Below the pieces are notes generated by a model, which was not told where the DNA came from, searched no databases, and saw nothing but the letters and a program-made list of their open reading frames with translations. From Pantoea rwandensis (GTDB lineage Bacteria > Pseudomonadota > Gammaproteobacteria > Enterobacterales > Enterobacteriaceae): a stretch of DNA of 64,000 nt. Shown here one piece after another: positions 8,699-17,243 of this stretch; positions within the stretch are counted from its first letter, which is position 1; each line of letters opens with the position of its first letter. The stretch is from the NCBI RefSeq assembly GCF_000759475.1, contig NZ_CP009454.1, positions 3,224,001 to 3,288,000 of the forward strand. Direction: 5' to 3'. The position numbers and the translations under genes were made by a program.

Positions 8699-10024
8699 AT
8701 GGCGAATTCCTGGTTCCCCCGCTGGCAGAAAAAGTCAGCCATGACCGAAGATGGGCTGATTGCACCGGATGAAACCCTGCCGTTTGGGCAGACATTTGTG
8801 CTGGGCTTGCAGCATGCTGTAGCAATGTTTGGCGCGACGGTATTGATGCCGTTGCTGATGGGACTGGACCCCAATCTGGCGATTCTGGTTTCTGGCATCG
8901 GCACGCTGCTGTTTTTTGTTGTGACCGCCGGCCGCGTCCCCAGTTATCTCGGATCCAGCGCCGCCTTTGTTGGGGTCATTATCGCGGTGACCGGATTTAA
9001 CGGCCAGGGATTGAACCCTAATCTGGCCCTGGCGCTGGGCGGGGTCATTGCGTGTGGCGCACTCTATACCCTGATTGGCCTGATTGTGATGAAAGTCGGT
9101 ACGGGTTGGATTGAACGCCTGATGCCGCCTGTCGTCACCGGTGCAGTGGTGATGGCGATTGGCCTTAATCTGGCTCCAATCGCCGTGCACGGTGTTTCTG
9201 CATCGATGTTTGACAGCTGGATGGCGGTGATGACGGTGTTATGCATCGGCGTGGTCGCGGTCTTCACTCGCGGTCTGGTTCAGCGCTTACTGATTCTGGT
9301 TGGCCTGATTGTCGCCTGGGCGATCTACGCCTTGCTCACCAATGTGTTTGGCCTCGGCAAGCCGGTCGATTTTAGCGGTGTCGCCAATGCGCCATGGTTT
9401 GGTTTACCGCACACCACCGCACCGGTGTTTGATATGCAGGCGATAGTGATGATTGCCCCTATCGCCATCATTCTGGTGGCTGAAAACCTTGGTCATATTA
9501 AAGCCGTTGCCGGTATGACGGGGCGCAATCTGGATCCCTGGATGGGGCGTGCGTTTGTCGGGGATGGCCTCGCCACCATGCTGTCAGGTTCGATGGGAGG
9601 TAGCGGCGTGACAACTTACGCAGAGAATATCGGCGTCATGGCGGTCACCAAAGTCTATTCGACACTGGCGTTTGTCGCGGCAGCAGTGATTGCGCTGATA
9701 CTCGGCTTTTCACCGAAGTTTGGTGCCTTGATCCATACCATTCCCGGCCCGGTGATTGGCGGTGCCTCTATTGTGGTATTCGGCTTGATTGCCGTGGCAG
9801 GTGCGCGAATCTGGGTGCAAAACAACGTTGATTTCAGTCAGAACGGCAATTTAATCATGGTGGCCACCACGTTAGTGCTGGGCGCTGGCGATTTCGCTTT
9901 GAAGATCGGCAGTTTCACCATTGGGGGAATTGGCACAGCAACCTTCGGTGCCATCATTCTTAACGCGATCCTCAAACGTCGTGGTGCCGCACTGGCAAAC
10001 CAGGCGGCACGACAGCAACCTTAA
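8699..10024 (+). CDS. rutG: Uracil/thymine permease RutG (NCS2 family)
   Basis: A 441-residue nucleobase:cation symporter-2 family permease with about 14 membrane segments. It brings pyrimidines into the cell for the Rut pathway and may export toxic intermediates. It contains the NCS2 signatures QHAVAMFGATVLMP near residue 38, VAENLGH near residue 260 and GSGVTTYAENIGVMA near residue 300, closely matching E. coli RutG. It is the last gene of the operon. Its stop overlaps that of the convergent EamA gene by 4 bp (TTAA at 10021-10024), leaving no room for a terminator. Confidence 0.95.
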   Translation: MANSWFPRWQKKSAMTEDGLIAPDETLPFGQTFVLGLQHAVAMFGATVLMPLLMGLDPNLAILVSGIGTLLFFVVTAGRVPSYLGSSAAFVGVIIAVTGFNGQGLNPNLALALGGVIACGALYTLIGLIVMKVGTGWIERLMPPVVTGAVVMAIGLNLAPIAVHGVSASMFDSWMAVMTVLCIGVVAVFTRGLVQRLLILVGLIVAWAIYALLTNVFGLGKPVDFSGVANAPWFGLPHTTAPVFDMQAIVMIAPIAIILVAENLGHIKAVAGMTGRNLDPWMGRAFVGDGLATMLSGSMGGSGVTTYAENIGVMAVTKVYSTLAFVAAAVIALILGFSPKFGALIHTIPGPVIGGASIVVFGLIAVAGARIWVQNNVDFSQNGNLIMVATTLVLGAGDFALKIGSFTIGGIGTATFGAIILNAILKRRGAALANQAARQQP

Positions 10025-10935
10025 GGCTCCAGCGGTGCCTGCTCAGGCACCGCTTTCTTGCGGCGAAGTCGTAACTCGCTGACGATGACCCCACAGACGA
10101 TCAGCGCACCACCCAACAGGGCGGCGGCCGGTAAACGTTCACCCGCAATACGCCCTACCACCCCTGCCCAGACCGGTTCACCGGCGTAAATCACTGTGGC
10201 ACGTGTCGGCGACACGCTGCGCTGCGCCCAGTTCATTGTCACCTGAATCAATGCACTGGCCGCACCTAGCCCCAGTGCACTCAACAGCAATGGCGTTGAG
10301 ATTGTTGGGACCGACTCGCCGTTAGGGATCATAAAGACAAAGGCACAGGCCGATGCGACCATCAGCTGAATCAGCGTCACACGACGCACATCTACCTGCC
10401 CGGCAAAGCGGCTAATCAGAATGATTTCAGCCGCGATGGCCAGCGTACTGAGCAATGTGGCTATTTCACCGGCGTTTAATGTCAGGCTGCCATCTTGCGG
10501 CCCGGCCACCAGCACTAAACCGGTGAACGCCAGCATGATGCCAATCCATGCCATTAATCCAGGTGGGCGGCGCAGAAATATCCATTGCAGCAATGGCACC
10601 ACCGGCACATACAGCGCCGTTAAAAACGCCGACTGACTGCTGGAAATGGTTTGCATTCCCCAGGTTTGTAAGCCGTAGCCACCTGCAATCGCCAGTCCTA
10701 TCAACGCACCGGCCTTAACTTCGAGCCATGTCATCTGTTTCAGGTAGCGACGAAAGAAGAAGGCCAGCAACAGCGATGCCGTCGCAAAGCGCAGCCCCAC
10801 AAAGAAAAACGGACCAGAGTGCGCCATCGCCCGGTGAACCACCAAAAAGGTGCCCCCCCAAACCATGGTGATGAAGATAAGGACAAGTTCCTGACGCGTA
10901 ATACGCAGGCTGAGACGTGAGCTTGAAGCGGACAT
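10021..10935 (-). CDS. EamA/DMT-family transporter
   Basis: A 304-residue drug/metabolite transporter superfamily protein with about ten membrane segments in two EamA repeats (VLIFITMVWGGTFLVVHRAM near residue 16; second repeat from about residue 150). Members export amino acids or other small metabolites; the substrate cannot be told from sequence. Start choice is uncertain. I give ATG 10935 (MSASSSRLSL), while ATG 10965 has a better spaced AGG and would add ten residues. It is convergent with rutG and is not part of the rut operon. Confidence 0.8.
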   Translation of the reverse strand: MSASSSRLSLRITRQELVLIFITMVWGGTFLVVHRAMAHSGPFFFVGLRFATASLLLAFFFRRYLKQMTWLEVKAGALIGLAIAGGYGLQTWGMQTISSSQSAFLTALYVPVVPLLQWIFLRRPPGLMAWIGIMLAFTGLVLVAGPQDGSLTLNAGEIATLLSTLAIAAEIILISRFAGQVDVRRVTLIQLMVASACAFVFMIPNGESVPTISTPLLLSALGLGAASALIQVTMNWAQRSVSPTRATVIYAGEPVWAGVVGRIAGERLPAAALLGGALIVCGVIVSELRLRRKKAVPEQAPLEP

Positions 10936-11045
10936 AACGCACCAAAATATTCGATTGGCGGTCATTTTTGCCTGGTCATGAGGGGAAATGCAATCTTTGT
11001 TACCGCCGGGCGAACCCGGCGGAGGGGGAATCAAACACAATCACA

Positions 11046-11210
11046 TTACTTCTTGCTGCGACTGCGTCCCCCTTTTTCACCTGCTTCGGAAGCGCGTTGC
11101 GGGTCGTTCCTAAAATTACCGCCGCTATTTTTGCCGCCTTTACGTCCGGCTTCCGCGGCTCTCTCGCGATCCTCCGCGAAATTACCTGATCCTCCACGAT
11201 GTTGTGCCAT
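11046..11210 (-). CDS. KGG-motif (con-10/YciG-like) stress protein
   Basis: A 54-residue hydrophilic protein beginning MAQHRGGSGNFAEDRERA and ending KKGGRSRSKK-like (GEKGGRSRSKK). It carries two repeats of the con-10/KGG motif: EAGRKGGKNSGGNF (residues 20-33) and EAGEKGGRS (residues 42-50). It resembles E. coli YciG, an RpoS-dependent protein of this family associated with stress and motility phenotypes. GGAGG five bases before ATG 11210 decides that start over ATG 11213. Divergent from wrbA, itself usually an RpoS gene. Molecular function is unknown. Confidence 0.9.
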   Translation of the reverse strand: MAQHRGGSGNFAEDRERAAEAGRKGGKNSGGNFRNDPQRASEAGEKGGRSRSKK

Positions 11211-11522
11211 CATTTCCTCCAGGGATTGAGCATCTGTGGTTAGACCTTTTCATCCAATAGGGTGAAAAGCGAGACGACGTAGTATTCGCGCCGCCTGATG
11301 AAAGAATAGTCAACTCAACTAGACATTCAGCTAATATTCACACTTTGAAACACATAATTCACTTAATTATCCATCATAAACCAGATTAATCTCCAGCTTA
11401 CAAGCGGTTAGCCCGGCAAAAAGCGCAGCACTGAACTGCCCCCATATATCCTCCCTTCCGGCACCTTACGCAGTCTCTTCTATACTTCTGAATACTCATC
11501 ACCCTCAGCAGGATAGAAAACC
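11211..11522. promoter_or_regulatory. Divergent intergenic region between the KGG gene and wrbA
   Basis: About 310 bp with no gene. The wrbA side carries TCTATACTT (11479-11487), a close match to the extended -10 preferred by sigma-S (KCTATACTTA) with no good -35, about 35 bp before the wrbA ATG. The middle (11320-11400) is AT-rich. No promoter for the KGG gene could be assigned with confidence. Confidence 0.55.
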
Positions 11523-12122
11523 ATGGCAAAAGTTTTGGTGCTTTATTACTCAATGTATGGACATATCGAAACCATGGCGCAAGCCGTGGCTGAAGGCGCA
11601 AAGAGTGTGAGCGGTGCAGAAGTCACTATTCTTCGTGTACCGGAAAGCATGGATGCGGAGAGATTTGCGCAGGTGGGCGGCAAGGTGAATCAGTCAGCGG
11701 CTGAAGCAAAACCTGAAGATTTAACCCAATACGACGCCATCATCGTGGGTACGCCAACCCGCTTTGGCAACATGGCCGGTCAGATGCGTAATTTCTGGGA
11801 TCGCACTGGTGGATTGTGGGCCTCTGGTGCGCTGTACGGCAAACTCGCCAGTGTATTCGCCTCGACTGGCACCGGTGGCGGTCAGGAACAAACGATTACC
11901 TCGGTATGGACCACTCTCGCCCATCACGGCATGGTCATCGTGCCCATTGGTTATGGCACCAAAGAACTTTTCGATATTTCTCAGGTTCGGGGCGGTACGC
12001 CTTATGGCGCCACCACGATTGCTGGCGGTGATGGCTCACGCCAACCGTCTGCGGAGGAACTGGGAATTGCCCGCTATCAGGGCCAATACGTCGCCGGACT
12101 GGCGGTAAAACTGCAAGGATAA
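11523..12122 (+). CDS. wrbA: NAD(P)H:quinone oxidoreductase WrbA
   Basis: A 199-residue flavodoxin-like tetrameric FMN enzyme that reduces quinones by two electrons and limits redox cycling. Motifs: FMN phosphate-binding loop [12 protein letters not shown] near residues 7-18, [16 protein letters not shown] near residues 78-93 and [12 protein letters not shown] near residues 115-126. It lacks the tryptophan pattern of flavodoxins, as usual for WrbA. AGGA precedes the ATG. It is followed 20 bp later by yccJ, as in E. coli, with a sigma-S-like promoter upstream. Confidence 0.96.
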   Translation: MAKVLVLYYSMYGHIETMAQAVAEGAKSVSGAEVTILRVPESMDAERFAQVGGKVNQSAAEAKPEDLTQYDAIIVGTPTRFGNMAGQMRNFWDRTGGLWASGALYGKLASVFASTGTGGGQEQTITSVWTTLAHHGMVIVPIGYGTKELFDISQVRGGTPYGATTIAGGDGSRQPSAEELGIARYQGQYVAGLAVKLQG

Positions 12123-12142
12123 ATCCACAACAGGAGACCTTT

Positions 12143-12373
12143 ATGGCCACAGAACAGTCGAAAGCTCACCACGTGGGCGAATGGGCCACGCTGCGCCACA
12201 CCTCACCTGAAATTGCTGAAGCCATTTTTGAGGTGGCGAATTATGACGAACGACTCGCGGAAGAAATCTGGCGTCAGCAAGGAAGCGACGATGTGCTGCT
12301 CCGCGCTTTTGATAAGACCGATCAGGACGTTCTGACGTGGGACGACAAAACCGTCGAGCGTAAAAACGTTTAA
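12143..12373 (+). CDS. yccJ: YccJ family protein
   Basis: A 76-residue acidic soluble protein matching E. coli YccJ ([32 protein letters not shown]). No function is established for it. Its position directly after wrbA is conserved, which suggests co-expression in stationary phase. AGGAG precedes the ATG. Confidence 0.9.
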   Translation: MATEQSKAHHVGEWATLRHTSPEIAEAIFEVANYDERLAEEIWRQQGSDDVLLRAFDKTDQDVLTWDDKTVERKNV

Positions 12374-12378
12374 AACGC

Positions 12379-12412
12379 AGGCGGGCATGTCCCGCCTTTG
12401 TCATTTTTTCTG
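12379..12412 (+). terminator. Probable terminator after yccJ
   Basis: AGGCGGG and CCCGCCT form a 7-bp stem with a CATGT loop, followed by TTTGTCATTTTTT. The T run is interrupted, so termination may be partial. The next gene starts 14 bp further on. Confidence 0.6.
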
Positions 12413-12426
12413 CCAAGGAACCCTTT

Positions 12427-13800
12427 ATGTCAGCCTACCAAAGCATCAACCCGGCCAATAATCAGTTGCTGAAATCCTGGCCTAATCACGATGACACCTT
12501 CATGCAGCAGGCACTCAGCGCGGCTGACGAACTCTACCACTCTACGTGGTGCAAAGGCGATATGCAGCCACGCCTGCAGGTGCTGCACCGACTGGCCGAT
12601 TTGATTGATCAACGCGTTGATGAATTAGCGGAGATTGCGAGTCGTGAAATGGGCAAGTTAATCGGGCAGAGCCGAGGTGAAGTAAAAATTTGCGCACAGA
12701 TCGCCAGATATTATGCGGAACATGCGGCTCACTTGTTACAGGCACAACCCTATCCCAGTACGGTGGGCGATGCCTGGCTTGAGTATCACCCAATAGGGGT
12801 GGTGGTGGCCGTCGAGCCCTGGAACTTCCCTTATTACCAGCTGATGCGTGTGCTGGCACCAAATCTGGCACTGGGAAATCCGGTGCTGGCGAAACATGCC
12901 AACATTGTGCCGCACTGTGCGGATGTCTTCGAAAAACTGGTTGAAGAAGCGGGTGCGCCAAAGGGTGCGTGGACCAATCTGTTTATCTCGAATCAACAAG
13001 TCGCCGATCTGATTGCCGATCCGCGCGTGCAAGGTGTCGCGCTAACGGGCTCTGAACGTGCCGGCAGCGCCGTGGCGGAACAAGCTGGTAAGCATCTGAA
13101 AAAATCCACGCTGGAGTTAGGCGGCAATGATGTATTCGTGGTGCTGGACGATGCCGATATCGACGAAGCTGTGCGCCAGGGTGCGCAGGCGCGATTGAGC
13201 AACTGTGGTCAGGTGTGTACAGCAGCTAAACGCTTTATTCTGCACGAAAAAATCGCGACTGAGTTTATGGCGAAGTTTAGTGCGGCCCTGCAATCGGCCA
13301 AACCGGGGGATCCACTGGATGAGAGCACCACGCTGGGTCCGCTTTCATCGAAAGAGGCACGCGACCGTTTAGTGAAGCAGGTTGAAGATGCGATTAAGCA
13401 GGGTGCGCATGTTGAACTGGGCGGCAAAGTGATTGAAGGCGTGGGTTGTTATTATCAGCCGACCATACTCACCGGTCTTACGCCGCAAAACCCTGCCTAT
13501 TACCAGGAGTTTTTTGGACCCGTCGCACAGGTTTATGTGGTGGCTGACGATCGCACCGCCGTCGCGCTGGCCAATGATTCGCACTATGGCTTAGGCGGTT
13601 CAGTCTGGACGCGCGATATTCTGCGTGGGCGCAACATGGCATCGCAGATCGAGACAGGTATGGTGTTTATTAATTCCCAAAGCGATACCGCCGCAGAATT
13701 GCCGTTTGGTGGCGTGAAACGCTCAGGCTATGGACGCGAATTGTCCGATCTTGGCCTGAAGGAGTTTGCGAACCAAAAGCTGGTGGTCGTGGCTGGTTAA
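12427..13800 (+). CDS. NAD(P)-dependent aldehyde dehydrogenase, succinate-semialdehyde type (Sad/YneI-like)
   Basis: A 457-residue aldehyde dehydrogenase. The catalytic residues are in place: Glu230 in STLELGGND and Cys264 in NCGQVCTAAKR. PWNFPYYQ (131-138) lies at the cofactor and substrate site. The GQVCTAAKR form and total length fit the short succinate-semialdehyde dehydrogenase subgroup typified by E. coli Sad, which oxidises succinic semialdehyde to succinate. AAGGAA precedes the ATG. E. coli has no such gene between yccJ and agp, so this is a local insertion. The exact aldehyde is not determined by sequence. Confidence 0.85.
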   Translation: MSAYQSINPANNQLLKSWPNHDDTFMQQALSAADELYHSTWCKGDMQPRLQVLHRLADLIDQRVDELAEIASREMGKLIGQSRGEVKICAQIARYYAEHAAHLLQAQPYPSTVGDAWLEYHPIGVVVAVEPWNFPYYQLMRVLAPNLALGNPVLAKHANIVPHCADVFEKLVEEAGAPKGAWTNLFISNQQVADLIADPRVQGVALTGSERAGSAVAEQAGKHLKKSTLELGGNDVFVVLDDADIDEAVRQGAQARLSNCGQVCTAAKRFILHEKIATEFMAKFSAALQSAKPGDPLDESTTLGPLSSKEARDRLVKQVEDAIKQGAHVELGGKVIEGVGCYYQPTILTGLTPQNPAYYQEFFGPVAQVYVVADDRTAVALANDSHYGLGGSVWTRDILRGRNMASQIETGMVFINSQSDTAAELPFGGVKRSGYGRELSDLGLKEFANQKLVVVAG

Positions 13801-13811
13801 CGCAAATAAAA

Positions 13812-13835
13812 AACCCCGTCGCGACGGGGTTTTTT
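13812..13835. terminator. Bidirectional terminator between the aldehyde dehydrogenase gene and agp
   Basis: AACCCCGTCG and CGACGGGGTT form a near-perfect inverted repeat flanked by runs of A on the left and T on the right. It can stop transcription from both convergent genes. Confidence 0.92.
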
Positions 13836-13848
13836 CATGGTAGCAACG

Positions 13849-15468
13849 CTAGTTGCTGGCAGGTGCCGGTTTTGCCGCCTCGCCTTCCGGCTTGGCTGGC
13901 GTCGCATCTGACTGCGCTTTCTGCGCTGCAGCGGCATCGGCCTTCGCTTTGTCCTCCGCCGCTTTCTGCGCGGTGGCTTTCTCGGCTTTCGCTTTATCCT
14001 CTGCTGCTTTTTGCGCAGCCGCTTTATCCGCCTTCACCTTCTCTTCAGCAGCTTTAGCATCAGCCGCTTTCTGCGCCGCTGCTTTATCTGCTGCGGCTTT
14101 GTCGGCGGCCGCTTTATCAGCCGCGGCTTGATCTGCTTTGGCCTTAGCGTCGTCATTGGCAGCAGGCGCAGGTTGTGCCGCTGGCTGCGCTGCCGGAGTC
14201 GGAGCAGCTGGCTGCAGCGGTGTGCCCTGCAGAGCAGTATTCAACGCGGTAGCAAACTGATCCCAGCTGCAGTAACCATTGGCATCGGCATCGCAGCCTG
14301 CCAGTTGCAGCGTGACTCGCTTCGGCGGGTTTTTCAGGCTCAGCACATCGGCATTACGCAGTTGTTCTGCGGTCTGATAAACGTATTCCATTTTCAGCAG
14401 GTCTTTGTTGTTTTTAGCATCGTGCCAACGCTCAAACACCACCTGGCCACCGATAGGCGTTTTCTCATCGTTGCCCGGCAGCTCGTATGGCTTAACCTGC
14501 AATGCGCTGAGCAGTGAAGCAATATTCGAATCGTGCCCCACCATCACCGTGACTTTCGGTGCGTTCGCTTTGTCTTGATCCACTAACTGGCTGCGGATGT
14601 AATCCACCAGCGGTGCGGCCACTTCGCGTGCAACATCGGGAGAAGTAAACAGCGCATCCTGATAACCATTTTTGATCGCTGCGAGAGATTTCCACTGCTC
14701 AGGGGTTTTGATCTGGCCCCAGGCCACCTGATCGGCGGGGAAACCTTCGTAATATTGCAGCGTGAAGGCGTCGACCAGGGAATTACCGATTTTCAGCGGC
14801 CCGTTCACGTTAGGCTCTTTGCCATTTTCCGCGCTGAAGGTGTTATCGCCGCTGCTCAGATCACACTGTTTTTTGCCGTTACAGGCCGGTGCAGATTTAT
14901 AATCAACAATCTTTTCTAACTGCTGGAAAGCCGGTTTCAGCGCCAGCTTCTCATTCGCAGCCGTCATCGCCGCCAGCGCTTTCTTATTGAATGCGTCGCT
15001 GCCGTCCGTGATCACCGGATTAAAGATAGGATCCATGGTTCCCATCGCATCCTGATGCGTCACGGAAACATCACAGCCCGGGAAAGCACCGGTAATGAAG
15101 TACTGCGCGGTCGCTACCGTACGTTGCAGGCTATTGGCATAGACGAAGATGTTGCTGCTATCCGGGCAGGTGCCGCTTTCCACCAGGCCCTGCTGTGCCA
15201 GCCACTGACGGGTATAGTTACCCATGTAGACTTCCAGCACGCCGCCTTTGGTGGTTAACTCGCCGCCGGGCACATCCCACTGCGGCCAATTCTTCTTGGT
15301 GGATTGTTCCAGCACGCTGCCGTTGTTGGCTAACGGTGCGCGCAGATTGTGACGGCTCAGCATCAGCACTTGCTGTAACTGCATATCTCCATCTGCCGCG
15401 TAAGCAGACATACCGATCGGGAGCGCAGCGATAACTGACAACGCGCAAAGACTCAGTTTCTTGATCAT
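13849..15468 (-). CDS. agp: Periplasmic glucose-1-phosphatase with Ala/Lys-rich C-terminal tail
   Basis: A histidine acid phosphatase that hydrolyses glucose-1-phosphate (and in E. coli also phytate) in the periplasm. The start MIKKLSLC at ATG 15468 gives a signal peptide ending at about SAYA (residue 24). The catalytic RHNLRAP lies at residues 39-45 and the VGHDSN proton-donor motif near residue 310. Residues 1-413 align with the whole of E. coli Agp (413 residues). A further 126 residues follow: a Pro/Ala/Gln linker, then repeats of [19 protein letters not shown] type, resembling the TolA middle domain. The total of 539 is therefore about 30% longer than the reference. Confidence 0.93.
   Translation of the reverse strand: MIKKLSLCALSVIAALPIGMSAYAADGDMQLQQVLMLSRHNLRAPLANNGSVLEQSTKKNWPQWDVPGGELTTKGGVLEVYMGNYTRQWLAQQGLVESGTCPDSSNIFVYANSLQRTVATAQYFITGAFPGCDVSVTHQDAMGTMDPIFNPVITDGSDAFNKKALAAMTAANEKLALKPAFQQLEKIVDYKSAPACNGKKQCDLSSGDNTFSAENGKEPNVNGPLKIGNSLVDAFTLQYYEGFPADQVAWGQIKTPEQWKSLAAIKNGYQDALFTSPDVAREVAAPLVDYIRSQLVDQDKANAPKVTVMVGHDSNIASLLSALQVKPYELPGNDEKTPIGGQVVFERWHDAKNNKDLLKMEYVYQTAEQLRNADVLSLKNPPKRVTLQLAGCDADANGYCSWDQFATALNTALQGTPLQPAAPTPAAQPAAQPAPAANDDAKAKADQAAADKAAADKAAADKAAAQKAADAKAAEEKVKADKAAAQKAAEDKAKAEKATAQKAAEDKAKADAAAAQKAQSDATPAKPEGEAAKPAPASN
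13852..14229 (-). repeat. Coding repeat: TolA-like Ala/Lys/Asp tail of the phosphatase
   Basis: The last 126 codons of agp are low-complexity. A Pro-rich segment ([20 protein letters not shown]) is followed by many imperfect 4-11 residue repeats built on [15 protein letters not shown], ending [16 protein letters not shown]. The composition predicts a long charged helix or coiled coil, as in TolA domain II. Codon repeats make the DNA prone to length change. Confidence 0.9.
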
Positions 15469-15690
15469 TGTGCCTATTCCATAATTCATCAGTGAAACAC
15501 TCTGGCATTCAGACGATTAGCTCGCCATTGAGCGAATTACCGCACAGTGTAACCCAGCTTGCCTCGGAAAATCGCCAGATGTTTACAAAAACCGTGAATG
15601 GAATATAGCAGTAAACGCGCGTGCCGTCGGGTTACGGCAGCAGATTGAAAAGCAACGGGATGTTTTTCGGAATTCAGGAACGCAGAAAAG

Positions 15691-15716
15691 CAAAAAGCCC
15701 GCATTTCTGCGGGCTT
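15691..15716 (-). terminator. Terminator of the tandem serine tRNA operon
   Basis: On the minus strand AGCCCGC, a 6-nt loop and GCGGGCT are followed by TTTTTG. It lies just past the second tRNA gene in the direction of transcription. Confidence 0.85.
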
Positions 15717-15724
15717 CTTTAATA

Positions 15725-15812
15725 TGGCGGAGGAACAGAGATTCGAACTCTGGGATGGTTTCCCATCGACGGTTTTCAAGACCGTTGCCTTAAGCCACTC
15801 GGCCATCCCTCC
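15725..15812 (-). tRNA. serT: tRNA-Ser (anticodon UGA), copy A
   Basis: 88 nt including an encoded CCA end. Acceptor GGAGGGA pairs with TTCCTCC. The anticodon loop CTTGAAA gives anticodon TGA (reads UCN, mainly UCA). The long variable arm GATGG-GAAA-CCATC is typical of serine tRNAs, and the T-arm is CAGAG-TTCGAAT-CTCTG. It is the second gene of a tandem pair; the copies differ at four positions that form two compensated pairs. Confidence 0.96.
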
Positions 15813-15847
15813 GGAAATCTTTTTGTCACTTCACTCTGCAAGAGTGA

Positions 15848-15935
15848 TGGCGGAGGAGGAGAGATTCGAACTCTCGGATGGTTTCCCATCGACGGTTTTC
15901 AAGACCGTTGCCTTAAGCCACTCGGCCACCCCTCC
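15848..15935 (-). tRNA. serT: tRNA-Ser (anticodon UGA), copy B
   Basis: 88 nt with encoded CCA. Acceptor GGAGGGG pairs with CTCCTCC, the anticodon loop is the same CTTGAAA (TGA), the long variable arm is identical to copy A, and the T-arm is GAGAG-TTCGAAT-CTCTC. It is the promoter-proximal gene, 35 bp before copy A. E. coli has one serT at this location next to yccA. Confidence 0.96.
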
Positions 15936-15947
15936 GCAATGAGGCGC

Positions 15948-15976
15948 ACTATAAACATCCCCCCGAACGATGTAAA
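15948..15976 (-). promoter_or_regulatory. Promoter of the tRNA-Ser operon
   Basis: On the minus strand -35 TTTACA and -10 TATAGT are separated by exactly 17 bp, followed by a GC-rich discriminator (GCGCC) as in stringently controlled stable-RNA promoters. It lies 12 bp before the first tRNA. Confidence 0.85.
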
Positions 15977-16159
15977 GCGTGGATTGAATCGTTCGCCTGA
16001 AAAACAGCCAAAATCCATTTTTTCGCTGTCAAAATCACCATTCTGCTCAGTGAAACAGCAATTTATCGCGTAAAGATGGGTAAAACGACTTTGCTGTCTG
16101 GGAGCCGTTGCGTATCCGCAGGCCATATTTGGTGTTCTCTCTCTATAATGGAGCGCATG

Positions 16160-16816
16160 ATGGATAGAATAATTAGCTCGTCACAGCAGCAATCGCTGAT
16201 CAGCACCCACAAAGTGCTGCGCAATACCTACTTCTTACTGGGCCTGACGCTGGCGTTTTCCGCGGTCACCGCCACGCTCAGCACCGTGTTTGCTCTGCCC
16301 TCTCCGGGCTTAATTTTGATGCTGGTCGGTTTTTACGGTCTGATGTTCCTAACCTACCGTCTGGCAAATAGCCCGGCAGGGATTCTGGCGGCCTTCGCCT
16401 TTACCGGCTTCCTCGGTTACTGCCTCGGTCCCATTCTGAGCTCTTTCCTCGCTGCGGGCATGGGCGATGTGATTGCCATGGCGCTGGGCGGCACAGCGCT
16501 GGTGTTCTTCTGCTGCTCGGCCTACGTCCTGACCACACGTCGTGACATGTCCTTCCTCGGCGGCATGATGATGGCTGGCTTCGTGGTGCTGCTGGTTGCG
16601 GTCGTGGCGAATATCTTCCTGCAACTGCCAGCGCTGCATCTGGCGATCAGTGCGCTGTTTATCCTGTTCTCTGCGGGTGCGATTCTGTGGGAAACCAGTA
16701 ACATCATTCATGGCGGCGAAACCAACTACATCCGCGCCACCGTGAGCTTGTATGTCTCGCTGTACAATATCTTTGTCAGTCTGCTGAGCCTGTTAGGTTT
16801 CGCCAGCAAAGATTAA
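16160..16816 (+). CDS. yccA: FtsH-modulating inner-membrane protein YccA (BI-1 family)
   Basis: A 218-residue Bax-inhibitor-1-like protein with seven membrane segments. In E. coli YccA is a slow substrate and inhibitor of the FtsH protease and protects SecY. It matches E. coli YccA nearly throughout ([60 protein letters not shown]). I chose the second of adjacent ATGs (16157/16160) by comparison with MDRI in E. coli; GGAG at 16150 precedes it. TATAAT at 16144-16149 partly abuts the ribosome site (see findings). Followed by a strong terminator. Confidence 0.94.
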   Translation: MDRIISSSQQQSLISTHKVLRNTYFLLGLTLAFSAVTATLSTVFALPSPGLILMLVGFYGLMFLTYRLANSPAGILAAFAFTGFLGYCLGPILSSFLAAGMGDVIAMALGGTALVFFCCSAYVLTTRRDMSFLGGMMMAGFVVLLVAVVANIFLQLPALHLAISALFILFSAGAILWETSNIIHGGETNYIRATVSLYVSLYNIFVSLLSLLGFASKD

Positions 16817-16837
16817 GTCATTGTAGTTAACACGACT

Positions 16838-16860
16838 AACCCCGCTTCGGCGGGGTTTTT
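16838..16860 (+). terminator. Terminator of yccA
   Basis: AACCCCGC-TTCG-GCGGGGTT hairpin with a UUCG tetraloop and a following T run. Confidence 0.93.
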
Positions 16861-16916
16861 GCTTTTTTACCGCAGGCGAACTTACAATACGCGCCTTAAT
16901 GCTGTGAGGAATAACT

Positions 16917-17243
16917 GTGATTTTTGCCGGTAAAGAGATCGCCACCGATGCGGAAGGCTACTTAAAAAATAGTGCGGACTGGAGCGAAGCACTCGCTGCG
17001 GTGATTGCGGAGAATGAAGCCATTGTGATGAGTGAGGCTCACTGGGAAGTGGTGCACTTTGTGCGCGCCTTCTATCAGGAGTTCAATACTTCCCCTGCGG
17101 TGCGCATGCTGGTGAAAGCCATGGCGCAGAAATATGGCGAGGAAAAAGGCAATAGCCGTTACCTGTTCCGACTGTTCCCGGAAGGTCCGGCAAAACAAGC
17201 CACTAAAATTGCCGGTTTGCCAAAACCTGCCAAGTGTTTGTAA
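16917..17243 (+). CDS. tusE: Sulfur relay protein TusE
   Basis: A 108-residue DsrC-like protein. TusE takes persulfide sulfur from TusBCD and hands it to MnmA for 2-thiouridine formation at U34 of some tRNAs. The reactive Cys is the penultimate residue (PAKCL, Cys107). The conserved blocks [19 protein letters not shown] and [17 protein letters not shown] match E. coli TusE. The start is GTG, with GAGGA eight bases upstream. The gene abuts the convergent yccX. Confidence 0.95.
   Translation: MIFAGKEIATDAEGYLKNSADWSEALAAVIAENEAIVMSEAHWEVVHFVRAFYQEFNTSPAVRMLVKAMAQKYGEEKGNSRYLFRLFPEGPAKQATKIAGLPKPAKCL

Noticed and set aside
10968..11229. Plus-strand open frames opposite the KGG gene
   Set aside because: They are Pro/Arg/Ser-rich with no recognisable family, while the minus-strand frame encodes a clear KGG-repeat protein with a strong ribosome site.
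13860..14150. Repetitive DNA that might be a CRISPR-like or satellite array
   Set aside because: The repeat is in frame with agp, has no constant spacer length and encodes an Ala/Lys-rich tail; it is coding low complexity.
15725..15935. Serine tRNA pair as a phage or island attachment site
   Set aside because: No integrase, direct repeat of the tRNA 3' end beyond the two genes, or foreign cargo lies on either side.
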